A model generated the notes under the pieces. The model had not been told where the DNA came from and did no database searches. It saw only the letters and a program-made list of their open reading frames with translations. Made by a program: the position numbers and the translations under genes. A stretch of 14,447 nt of DNA from WHTB01 sp050699035 (GTDB taxonomy: Bacteria > Actinomycetota > Actinomycetes > Propionibacteriales > Nocardioidaceae). The stretch's first letter is position 1. Every line of letters begins with the position of its first letter. The stretch lies in the NCBI GenBank assembly GCA_050699035.1, contig JBOHDE010000089.1, positions 1 through 14,447 on the forward strand, written 5' to 3'. Of the stretch, positions 1-7,129 are shown piece by piece.

Positions 1-2
1 AG

Positions 3-362
3 GCCGCGCTGGCGCTGCTGGACTACATCGAGACGTCGTCGGACGGCTTCCGGATCCTGGTGCGGGACTCACCGATCGGCTCGGCGTCCGGGTCGTTCAT
101 CTCGATCATCAGCGACGTGGCGTCCCGCGTGGAGCACATCATGGTCGCGGAGTTCCGCCGCCGTGGCTTCGACGACCGACACGCCCCGATGTACGCCCAG
201 ATGCTGGTCGGCATGGTCGGCACGACCGGGCAGTGGTGGCTCGACGCCCGCAAGCCGGACAAGCGGGAGGTCGCCGCCCACCTGGTCAACCTGGCCTGGC
301 ACGGGCTGTCCGGCCTGGAGTCGAACCCGACCTTGCGCACCCCCGCCCCGGACGACGCGTAA
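3..362 (+). CDS. TetR/AcrR-type transcriptional regulator, C-terminal part (5' end outside window)
   Basis: The frame is open from the window edge and runs 119 codons to a TAA, so only the ligand-binding C-terminal part is present; the DNA-binding HTH would lie upstream. The visible protein is all helical in character, starts AALALLDYIETSSDGFRILV, and contains the stretch VASRVEHIMVAEFRRRGFDD followed by YAQMLVGMVGTTGQWWLD and VAAHLVNLAWHGLSGLE. This layout (helix with an arginine-rich turn, a WW pair, then a final AAHLVNLAWHGL helix) is typical of actinobacterial TetR C-terminal domains. The ligand is unknown. A GTG at position 60 could be mistaken for a start, but the frame continues upstream without a stop. 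The gene ends 10 nt before the palindrome at 373-412 and converges on the esterase gene. Confidence 0.75.
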   Translation, partial: AALALLDYIETSSDGFRILVRDSPIGSASGSFISIISDVASRVEHIMVAEFRRRGFDDRHAPMYAQMLVGMVGTTGQWWLDARKPDKREVAAHLVNLAWHGLSGLESNPTLRTPAPDDA

Positions 363-372
363 CCGTCCGTTC

Positions 373-412
373 CTCCTACACCCCGCGCCTTGCAAGGCGC
401 GGGGTGTAGGAG
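373..412. terminator. 40-bp perfect palindrome, probable bidirectional terminator
   Basis: Two 20-nt arms, CTCCTACACCCCGCGCCTTG and its exact reverse complement, meet with no spacer (centre between 392 and 393). The RNA would form a very stable GC-rich hairpin from either strand. It lies between the stop of the TetR-type gene (362) and the stop of the convergent esterase gene (440), the classic place for a shared terminator. Neither side has a real U-tract (only TT follows on the plus strand), which is common for actinobacterial hairpin terminators. Function is inferred from position and symmetry. Confidence 0.8.
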
Positions 413-439
413 TTCCAGTCGGAGCGGACCCACCGACCG

Positions 440-1471
440 TCAGGCGGACATCCGCTCGGCGAGCCAGCGGATCGCCAGCGGGTAGCGGTACTCGATCGCC
501 ATGTGGGTGGCGTCGAACAGCTCGAACGCGAGTCGGTCCTCCGACACGCCGACCTTGAGCAAGGCGTCGCGGAACGCCTGCGCGCCGAGGTCCAGGTACC
601 AGTCGTCGCGCGTGCCCGCATCGATCCAGACGGCCCGCATCGACGCCATCGCCTCGGCGTACGCCGGCTGCTCCAGCATCCTTACCGGGTCCCAGGCGAG
701 CCAGCGCGCCCACTGGTCCTCGACCAGCCGACCGGTCGTCGGGTCGAACGGCAGGCGCACCGTGCCGTCCTCGTCGGCCGAGAAGCAGGCCGCGACACCG
801 AGCATCATCAGCAGCTTCGAGTCCTCGGCCTTGGTGAACGCCACCCGCGACCGGAAGTCCGCCCACCAGCGCCAGATGTCCCCGTCGTACTCCCGCAGCG
901 CCCGCACCGACTCGGCGAACTCGTGCACGTACACACACTCGTAGAGCGCGTCGCCGGCGTGCGTCGCCAGCGCCCCGAACAGGTCGGGACGCAGCATCGG
1001 CGTGATCATCGCGCCGAACCCACCGCTCGACTTGCCGGTGACGCCCCGGTGGTCCCGGTCGGCCAGCGTGCGGTAGCGCTCGTCGACGAACGGCACCACC
1101 TCGTCGCAGAAGTACGAGTGGTAGCGCCCGGTGCCGGGCGAGTCGACGAACTGGCTGCCGCCGTACGTCGTCCACGCGTCGACGTACACCACGATGGCCT
1201 GCGGCGCGTCGGGCTCGGCGAACACCTGGTCGACCAACTCCGGCACCGGCTGCCGGAACGCCGTTCTGTTGCGCCACATCGTCAGCTGCCCGGTGTAGCC
1301 CTGGATCAGGTAGACGACGGGGTAGCGCCGGTCGCTGTCGTCGTAGCCGGGCGGCACCTGCACCCACAGCGGGCGCTGGTGCGGGTCGCCCAGCGGGTTG
1401 TCGCGCAGCAGCGCGCTGTCGATCGTCAGCTCGTCGAGCCGTCCGCACAGCTCTCCCGACCAAGGCAACAT
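440..1471 (-). CDS. Esterase-type alpha/beta hydrolase (PF00756-like)
   Basis: Predicted serine ester hydrolase of the enterochelin esterase/EstD type, 343 aa from the ATG at 1471. The nucleophile elbow is GKSSGG (Ser about 148, G-x-S-x-G). The likely acid lies in DAGTRDDWYLD (Asp about 289/290) and the likely base is His about 323 in DATHMAIEYRYP, so a full triad order Ser-Asp-His is visible. The oxyanion-side strand reads YPVVYLIQGYTG (about 50-61). No signal peptide is seen, so it is probably cytoplasmic. A TTG at 1477 is in frame, but GGAGAG at 1478-1483 touches it and sits 6 nt from the ATG, so ATG is preferred. It is the last gene of the tam operon, 24 nt after the VOC gene. Substrate unknown; methyl-ester hydrolysis linked to Tam is possible but not shown. 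Confidence 0.82.
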   Translation of the reverse strand: MLPWSGELCGRLDELTIDSALLRDNPLGDPHQRPLWVQVPPGYDDSDRRYPVVYLIQGYTGQLTMWRNRTAFRQPVPELVDQVFAEPDAPQAIVVYVDAWTTYGGSQFVDSPGTGRYHSYFCDEVVPFVDERYRTLADRDHRGVTGKSSGGFGAMITPMLRPDLFGALATHAGDALYECVYVHEFAESVRALREYDGDIWRWWADFRSRVAFTKAEDSKLLMMLGVAACFSADEDGTVRLPFDPTTGRLVEDQWARWLAWDPVRMLEQPAYAEAMASMRAVWIDAGTRDDWYLDLGAQAFRDALLKVGVSEDRLAFELFDATHMAIEYRYPLAIRWLAERMSA

Positions 1472-1477
1472 CAGCAA

Positions 1478-1483
1478 CTCTCC
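1478..1483 (-). promoter_or_regulatory. Shine-Dalgarno site deciding the esterase start
   Basis: GGAGAG on the minus strand, 6 nt before the ATG at 1471 and directly adjacent to the alternative TTG at 1477. The spacing supports the ATG. Confidence 0.65.
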
Positions 1484-1495
1484 ATGGCGGCGAGA

Positions 1496-1855
1496 CTACG
1501 GCGTCGGGCTCAGCACCTCGACCCGGTTTCCGTGGCCGTCGACGGTGTAGAACCGGCGATACCCGGGCAAGTCGTCGTCCCAACGCACGGCGAAGCCGGC
1601 CGCCTGCAGGCGCTCGGCCCACGCGTCGGGTTCGTCGACGAGGAAGGCGGGGTGTGCCTTGCGGGCCGGTCGGAAGTGCGGCTCGACCCCGACATGCACC
1701 TCCACCCCCGGGTCGCGGAACCACACACCACCGCGGGCGGCCAGCACCGCCGGCTTCGCCACCTCGGTCAGGCCGAGCGCGGCGCCGTAGAACGCCCGCG
1801 CCACCGACTCTCCAGCGGGTGGGCAGGACACCTGCACATGATGCAGTGCGATCAT
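1496..1855 (-). CDS. VOC (glyoxalase/bleomycin-resistance fold) family protein
   Basis: A 119-residue protein with the two beta-alpha-beta-beta-beta halves of the vicinal oxygen chelate fold. The first half begins MIALHHVQVSCPPAG with a metal-ligand-type His (5/6), then ARAFYGAALGLTEV, and closes with VEVHVGVEPHF. The second half has AHPAFLVDEPDAWAERLQAAG, the DDLPGYRRFYTVDGHGNRVE signature and a closing Glu at about 113. This places candidate metal ligands at His6, His54 or His60, His68 and Glu113. The ATG overlaps the tam stop as ATGA (1852-1855), so translation is probably coupled to tam. A GTG lies one codon upstream, but the ATGA overlap favours the ATG. Such small stand-alone VOC proteins cannot be assigned a substrate from sequence; it could be an isomerase, a lyase or a binding protein. 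Confidence 0.85.
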   Translation of the reverse strand: MIALHHVQVSCPPAGESVARAFYGAALGLTEVAKPAVLAARGGVWFRDPGVEVHVGVEPHFRPARKAHPAFLVDEPDAWAERLQAAGFAVRWDDDLPGYRRFYTVDGHGNRVEVLSPTP

Positions 1856-2622
1856 GACGCTGCCTTGTGCGCAACGAAAAACACCCGCCGGAATGGCATC
1901 ACAACACATCCGTTCTGCTCCGGGTACGCAGCCCGCAGAGCTGCGCCGTACTCCTGCTCGAACTCCGCCCGCAGACCGTCGGGGAGCGCCTGCAGGACGG
2001 GCCGGGCACCCGTACCCGAGATCCAGCGCAGGACGGGGTCGGGGCCGTCGAGTACGTGCAGGTAGGTCGTCTCCCACGCGTCGACGTCGAGGCCGAGCCG
2101 CCGCAGGGCCCGGAAGTAGGTGCTGGCGTCGTGGCTGCTCGGACGCTCCACCTGCGCCGCGAACGCGCGGAACCGCGGGTCGTCGGCGAGCTCGTGCAGG
2201 ATGCGGTGGCTCGGCTCGCCGAAGTTGGCCGGGACCTGCACCGCGAGCCAGCCGGACGGAGCCAGCCATCCCACCAGCTGCGGCAGCAGGTCGAGATGTC
2301 TGGGCACCCACTGCAGGGTGGCGTTCGAGAGCAGCACGTCGACCGGCCGGTCCGGTTGCCACGTGCGCAGGTCGGCCCGCTCGAACGACAGTCGCGCCGT
2401 GGCCCGGGCGGCGTCGATCATCTGCTCCGACGCGTCGACACCATGCACTGTTGACCGCGGCCAGCGTTCGGCCAGCGTGGCGGTGAGGTCGCCCGGCCCA
2501 CAGCCGAGGTCGACGACATACGCCGGGTCGGCGGCGCCTACCCGCGCCAGCAGGTCGACGTACGGCCGGCCCCGCTCGCCGGCGAAGCTCCGGTAGACGA
2601 CGGGGTCCCAGGTCGCGGTCAT
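1852..2622 (-). CDS. tam: Trans-aconitate 2-methyltransferase
   Basis: SAM-dependent enzyme that methylates trans-aconitate, a spontaneous product of cis-aconitate that inhibits aconitase. The 256-residue length and whole layout match E. coli Tam. The N-terminus MTATWDPVVYRSFAGERGRP parallels MSDWNPSLYLHFSAERSRP. SAM motif I is VVDLGCGPGDLTATLAERWP (about 36-55), the acidic strand end is VHGVDASEQMI, motif II is DVLLSNATLQWVP, and family-specific later segments are LAVQVPANFGEPSH, WETTYLHVL and WISGTGARPVLQALP. GGGAG lies 7 nt before the ATG at 2622. It is the first gene of the tam-VOC-esterase operon and its promoter overlaps two candidate TamR operators. The family call is strong; activity on trans-aconitate specifically is inferred from similarity to the family and from the tamR link. 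Confidence 0.93.
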   Translation of the reverse strand: MTATWDPVVYRSFAGERGRPYVDLLARVGAADPAYVVDLGCGPGDLTATLAERWPRSTVHGVDASEQMIDAARATARLSFERADLRTWQPDRPVDVLLSNATLQWVPRHLDLLPQLVGWLAPSGWLAVQVPANFGEPSHRILHELADDPRFRAFAAQVERPSSHDASTYFRALRRLGLDVDAWETTYLHVLDGPDPVLRWISGTGARPVLQALPDGLRAEFEQEYGAALRAAYPEQNGCVVMPFRRVFFVAHKAAS

Positions 2623-2632
2623 CGGCTGCTCC

Positions 2633-2660
2633 CGATCTGTCTTGACGTCGAGACAGATCG
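2633..2660. promoter_or_regulatory. Candidate TamR operator at the tam transcription start (28-bp near-perfect palindrome)
   Basis: Fourteen base pairs per arm with a single mismatch (2643 against 2650). The left arm reads CGATCTGTCTTGAC and the right arm GTCGAGACAGATCG. The core TCTTGA-CG-TCGAGA resembles the TCTTGA-N2-TCAAGA sites at 2675-2688 and 3913-3926. It covers the predicted -10 edge and +1, so a bound repressor would block initiation. It could also fold as an RNA hairpin, but its central part lies at or upstream of the predicted start. Confidence 0.65.
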
Positions 2661-2686
2661 CATCACGGCAAATATCTTGATGTCAA
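2657..2686 (-). promoter_or_regulatory. Promoter of the tam operon
   Basis: On the minus strand a perfect TTGACA -35 lies at 2686-2681 and TGCGAT, a -10 candidate, at 2662-2657, with an 18-nt spacer. The start of transcription would fall near 2650, about 28 nt before the tam ATG, in the middle of the 2633-2660 palindrome. The -35 hexamer is embedded in the 2675-2688 operator. The -35 is convincing; the -10 is weak (three of six positions). Confidence 0.6.
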
Positions 2687-2688
2687 GA
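2675..2688. promoter_or_regulatory. Candidate TamR operator on the tam -35 box
   Basis: TCTTGATGTCAAGA: two 6-nt arms, TCTTGA and TCAAGA, exact inverted repeats spaced by 2 nt. It contains the TTGACA -35 box of the tam promoter on the minus strand. The same arms with the same 2-nt spacing occur in front of the MarR-type gene at 3913-3926. It is also 8 nt from the stop codon of the upstream regulator gene. Confidence 0.7.
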
Positions 2689-2696
2689 CACTTTGC

Positions 2697-3674
2697 TCAG
2701 AGCCAGCCGCGCCGCGCCGCCTCCACCCCGAGCTGCAACCGGGTCTCGACGTCGGCGGTGTCCATCAGCACGCGGACCCGGCGCTGGACGGTGCGCATGG
2801 AGACCTGCAGCTGGGTGGCGACGGCATGGTCGGTGAGGCCGGCGTGGAGCAACCGCAGGATCTGGGCGTCGAGCGGGCCGAGCCGACCGCCCTCGACCTC
2901 CTCGACACCGGACGTGGTCGTCACTAGCGGGGACGCGCCGTGCCAGGTGCGCTCGAACAGCGCGATCACCATCTCCAGCAGGCCGCTGGCGTGCAGCAGG
3001 AGCGCGCCGCCGGACTGGTCCTCGGGTGACGCGAGGATCGGCAGCAGGGCGAGCTGGCGGTCGACGATGACCAGCCGGGTCGGCAGCGTGGGCGTGACCC
3101 GTACCTCCTCGCCGTACTCCATGGCTTCCTCGGCTGCCTTGAAGAAACCCGGCCGCTCCAACACCTCGCGCTCGACCACGACCCGGTACTTCACCCCGCG
3201 CTCGAGTGCCCGGTCCTCCTCGACGTTCTCCTCCGCCGACACCGCGACGACGCCGGACTTCACGAACACCATGACCTCGTGTCGCGCGCCCATCTGCAGC
3301 TGCGCGAACCGCTGACGAACCGCGTCCGGGCCGAGTACGACGTCGACCACGTCGGCGACCGTCCGACGGGTCGCCGCTCCGCGGTACATCTCGGTCAGCG
3401 AGCCGAGCTCGAGTTGGGCCCGGCGCAGGTCGTCTTGACGCTGGACGATCAACGCGCCGATGGCCACCGCCGGCGGCGACGCGACGTAGCGTCCCTCGGT
3501 CGAGCTCGACCGGGCAACCAGCCCCTTGGACTCCAGCGACGACAGCAGCCGGGCCGACTCGTCCACCGCACAGCCCAACGCGCCGGCGACGTCGTCGGCG
3601 CTGCCGGAGGGCAGGCTCACCAGCGCGCGGTAGGCGAGCGTCTCCCTGTTGTCGAGTCCGAGCACGTCGAGCAC
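2697..3674 (-). CDS. TrmB-like/LuxR-type two-HTH transcriptional regulator
   Basis: 325 residues from a GTG at 3674, preceded by AGGGAG with 5-nt spacing. The N-terminus (about 1-70) is a winged-helix TrmB-like domain: VLDVLGLDNRETLAYRAL, then a GSADDVAGALGCAVDESARL helix-turn-helix and a LESKGLVAR wing. Residues about 75-110 are a helical linker (IVQRQDDLRRAQLELGSL). The middle (about 120-245) resembles the phospholipase-D-like sensor region of these regulators, including HEVMVFVK and RVVVEREVLERPGFF. The C-terminus (about 262-325) is a LuxR/NarL HTH: LGPLDAQILRLLHAGLTDHA then VSMRTVQRRVRVLMD. The family is common in actinobacteria and usually an orphan regulator; the inducer is unknown. The frame stays open to 3791, but the upstream part lacks an SD and family similarity. 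It lies between tamR and tam, which are adjacent in Streptomyces coelicolor as I recall. Confidence 0.85.
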   Translation of the reverse strand: MLDVLGLDNRETLAYRALVSLPSGSADDVAGALGCAVDESARLLSSLESKGLVARSSSTEGRYVASPPAVAIGALIVQRQDDLRRAQLELGSLTEMYRGAATRRTVADVVDVVLGPDAVRQRFAQLQMGARHEVMVFVKSGVVAVSAEENVEEDRALERGVKYRVVVEREVLERPGFFKAAEEAMEYGEEVRVTPTLPTRLVIVDRQLALLPILASPEDQSGGALLLHASGLLEMVIALFERTWHGASPLVTTTSGVEEVEGGRLGPLDAQILRLLHAGLTDHAVATQLQVSMRTVQRRVRVLMDTADVETRLQLGVEAARRGWL

Positions 3675-3679
3675 TGTGT

Positions 3680-3685
3680 CTCCCT
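3680..3685 (-). promoter_or_regulatory. Shine-Dalgarno site deciding the two-HTH regulator start
   Basis: AGGGAG on the minus strand, 5 nt before the GTG at 3674. It supports this GTG over farther upstream in-frame starts, which have no comparable site and would add a low-complexity N-terminal tail. Confidence 0.65.
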
Positions 3686-3744
3686 CGCCGTTGCCCGAGC
3701 AACACCTACGACCGGTCGGGCGTGTGCCATGTCGCAAGACCGCC

Positions 3745-3773
3745 ATCGTAAGCGAGCCGGCCGCTGGCAAGAA
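3745..3773 (-). promoter_or_regulatory. Possible promoter of the two-HTH regulator gene
   Basis: A good TANNAT-type -10, TACGAT, lies at 3750-3745 on the minus strand, with a poor TTCTTG -35 at 3773-3768 (17-nt spacer). The start would be near 3738, giving a leader of about 64 nt. The leader region holds a small GTTGC-CCGA-GCAAC hairpin (3690-3703) and a 10-bp palindrome CGACCGGTCG (3709-3718), which could be a binding site for this or another regulator. Confidence 0.35.
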
Positions 3774-3798
3774 CGCGGCGGGCTCGCCCACATTTTTC

Positions 3799-3851
3799 TG
3801 GTACGGGGGCGCCCCGTTCCATTAGGTCTGGAACGGGGCGCCCCCGTACCA
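3799..3851. repeat. Perfect 23-bp inverted repeat with 7-nt loop between divergent promoters
   Basis: Positions 3799-3821 are an exact inverted match to 3829-3851, with loop TTAGGTC. Each arm is itself near-palindromic (ACGGGG-GCG-CCCCGT at 3803-3817; ACGGGG-CGC-CCCCGT at 3833-3847), so the DNA could extrude a branched cruciform. It lies upstream of both predicted divergent promoters and so probably is not transcribed by either. The T-run at 3793-3797 precedes the stem on the plus strand, and on the minus strand an A-run follows it, so it is not a canonical terminator in either direction. A dispersed REP-like element, or the end of a removed or inserted segment, is possible. Confidence 0.75.
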
Positions 3852-3866
3852 AACGGGATGTGGACC

Positions 3867-3890
3867 GGAGCCGCCCACGGAGCCGCCCAC
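3867..3890. repeat. Tandem 12-bp direct repeat, two copies
   Basis: GGAGCCGCCCAC occurs twice back to back (3867-3878 and 3879-3890), between the large hairpin and the tamR promoter. It probably arose by replication slippage. No function is apparent. Confidence 0.8.
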
Positions 3891-3912
3891 GCGGACGATC
3901 GCGGGCCGGATC

Positions 3913-3926
3913 TCTTGAGGTCAAGA
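3913..3926. promoter_or_regulatory. Candidate TamR operator on the tamR promoter
   Basis: TCTTGAGGTCAAGA has the same 6-nt arms and 2-nt spacer as the site at 2675-2688. It covers the predicted -35 (TTGAGG, 3915-3920), and an extra TCTTGA half site follows at 3928-3933. Its position predicts autorepression by the MarR-type product. Confidence 0.7.
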
Positions 3927-3942
3927 CTCTTGACGGTAGCCT
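3915..3942 (+). promoter_or_regulatory. Promoter of tamR, likely giving a leaderless mRNA
   Basis: TTGAGG (3915-3920) and TAGCCT (3937-3942, a TANNNT -10) are spaced by 16 nt. The -10 ends 6 nt before the A of the start codon at 3949, so transcription would begin at or next to the ATG. No usable Shine-Dalgarno exists: GAGG at 3943-3946 is only 2 nt from the ATG. Both points favour a leaderless transcript. Confidence 0.55.
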
Positions 3943-3948
3943 GAGGCC

Positions 3949-4443
3949 ATGCAGGACGAGGTCGACCGGTTGGTGGCGGCGTGGCGACGCGAGCGCCCCG
4001 ACCTCGACGTCACCCCGATGGAGGTCCTCAGCCGGGTCGGGCGACTCAGCCGCCACCTCGACCGGGCGCGGCGCCAGGCATTCGCCGAGCAGGGCCTCGA
4101 GGCCTGGGAGTTCGACGTTCTCACGGCGCTCCGCCGGGCCGGCGACCCCTACCAGCTGTCCCCCGGCCGGCTGCTGCGCGAGACGCTGGTCACCAGCGGC
4201 ACGATGACCAACCGGGTCGACCGGCTCGCGGCCCGTGGCCTCGTGCGGCGGCTGCCGGACCCGCACGACCGGCGGGGCGTGATCGTCGAGCTCACCGCCG
4301 AGGGCCGAGCCCAGGTCGACGCCGCGCTGAACGCCCTGCTGGAGCACGAGCGCAGCCTCCTCGCCGGTCTCGGCGAGCGCGACCAGCGACGGCTCGCCAC
4401 GTTGCTGCGGGTGTTGGTGACGCCGTTCGACCAGGGACCCTGA
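3949..4443 (+). CDS. tamR: MarR-family regulator of the UrtR/TamR type
   Basis: 164 residues with the N-terminal extra helix of the UrtR subgroup (HucR, PecS, MftR, TamR): DEVDRLVAAWRRERPDLD then TPMEVLSRVGRLSRHLD. The winged HTH follows: WEFDVLTALRRAGDPYQLSP, recognition-helix region TSGTMTNRVDRLAARGLV and the DPHDRRGV wing. Trp12, Asp56 and Arg89 lie where this subgroup, as I recall it, binds small anionic ligands. In Streptomyces coelicolor TamR senses trans-aconitate and related acids and controls tam. Here a TCTTGA-N2-TCAAGA site covers its own promoter and matching sites cover the tam promoter, so I assign it as TamR by inference. Its stop lies 1 nt from the stop of the convergent ABC-F gene. 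A urate-responsive UrtR role is the main alternative. Confidence 0.8.
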   Translation: MQDEVDRLVAAWRRERPDLDVTPMEVLSRVGRLSRHLDRARRQAFAEQGLEAWEFDVLTALRRAGDPYQLSPGRLLRETLVTSGTMTNRVDRLAARGLVRRLPDPHDRRGVIVELTAEGRAQVDAALNALLEHERSLLAGLGERDQRRLATLLRVLVTPFDQGP

Positions 4444-4444
4444 G

Positions 4445-6201
<1,757 letters not shown>

Positions 6202-6205
<4 letters not shown>

Positions 6206-7119
6206 CCCACCACCCGGGCCCCGGACACCGGACCGGCCGCGTGCAGAACCCGGCGACAGACGCCCGCCGCGAGCAGGGCGCCGGCGAGCTCGTCGACGTG
6301 CTGCTCGTCGGCGGCCAGGAAGACCGTCGTCGGCCCCGACCCCGAGACCATCGCGCCGAGCGCACCCGCCTGGTCGCCCGCGTCCAGTGCCGCGGCCAGG
6401 TCGGGGCGCAACGACAGCGCGGCGCGTTGCAGGTCGTTGGTCAAAGCGCCGCCCAGGGCCTGCGGGCAGCCGTCGCGCAGGGCCGCCATCAGCTCGGTGG
6501 GTACGGCGGGCTCCGGCACCTCCTCGTCAGCACGCAGCCGGTCGACCTCGGCGTACACGTCGGGGGTTGGCAGCTCTCCCTCGGCGATTGCGATGACCCA
6601 CTCGAAGCGGCCCCGGCCGAGGACCGGGCTGACCTGCTCGCCCCGGCCGGACCCGATCGCCGTGCCGCCGACCAGGCAGAACGGCACGTCGCTGCCGAGC
6701 TGGGCAGCCAGCCGGAGCAGGTCGTCGCGGCTGGGCTCGATGTCCCACAACGTGGAGCACGCCACCAGCGCGGCGGCGGCGTCGCTGCTGCCGCCGGCCA
6801 TCCCGCCCGCAACGGGGATCGTCTTGTGCAGGTGCAAGGCGACGCCGTGCTCGACGCCGTACTCCTGCGCGAGCAGCCAAGCTGCCCGCACCGCGAGGTT
6901 GGTGTCGTCGTCGGGCACGAGGTGCGCGTCGTCGCCGTGGACCCGCACACTGAACCGGCCAGGCTCGTCGATGCGCGCGCGTACCTCGTCGAACAACCCG
7001 ACCGCCTGGTAAACGGTCGCCAACGGGTGGAACCCATCGTCTCGCGGCGAGCCGACTCCCAGGCAGAGGTTGATCTTGGCCGGGGTCCGCACCGTAACGC
7101 TCGTCGCTGAGGTGCTCAT
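6202..7119 (-). CDS. ispE: 4-diphosphocytidyl-2-C-methyl-D-erythritol kinase
   Basis: GHMP-fold kinase of the MEP isoprenoid pathway: phosphorylates the 2-hydroxyl of CDP-methylerythritol with ATP. The 305-residue protein shows VRTPAKINLCLGVG (catalytic-type Lys15), DGFHPLATVYQAV, the glycine-rich ATP loop PVAGGMAGGSSDAAAALVA (102-120), LGSDVPFCLVGGTAIGSGRG (Asp144) and the third GHMP motif MVSGSGPTTVF. The ATG at 7119 is 10 nt downstream of the ksgA stop and has no strong SD, so it probably depends on coupling. The frame is open further upstream, but that part overlaps ksgA and lacks family similarity. Downstream it overlaps the ABC-F gene by ATGA. The ksgA-ispE pair is widespread in actinobacteria. 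Confidence 0.95.
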
Positions 7120-7129
7120 TGGCGAAACT

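Noticed and set aside
69..1874. A roughly 600-codon open minus-strand frame
   Set aside because: It is antisense to the TetR part and out of frame with the esterase and VOC genes, is arginine/alanine-rich and matches no family; the overlapping frames carry the conserved motifs.
503..2065. Long plus-strand open frame of about 520 codons
   Set aside because: Antisense shadow of the esterase, VOC and tam genes, with R/V/H-rich composition typical of high-G+C shadows.
3672..3791. Start at 3791 for the two-HTH regulator
   Set aside because: The extra 39 residues resemble no family and overlap the predicted promoter; the GTG at 3674 has an AGGGAG site at 5-nt spacing.
3799..3851. Canonical rho-independent terminator
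   Set aside because: No gene ends toward it from either side, and the T-run is upstream of the stem rather than downstream.
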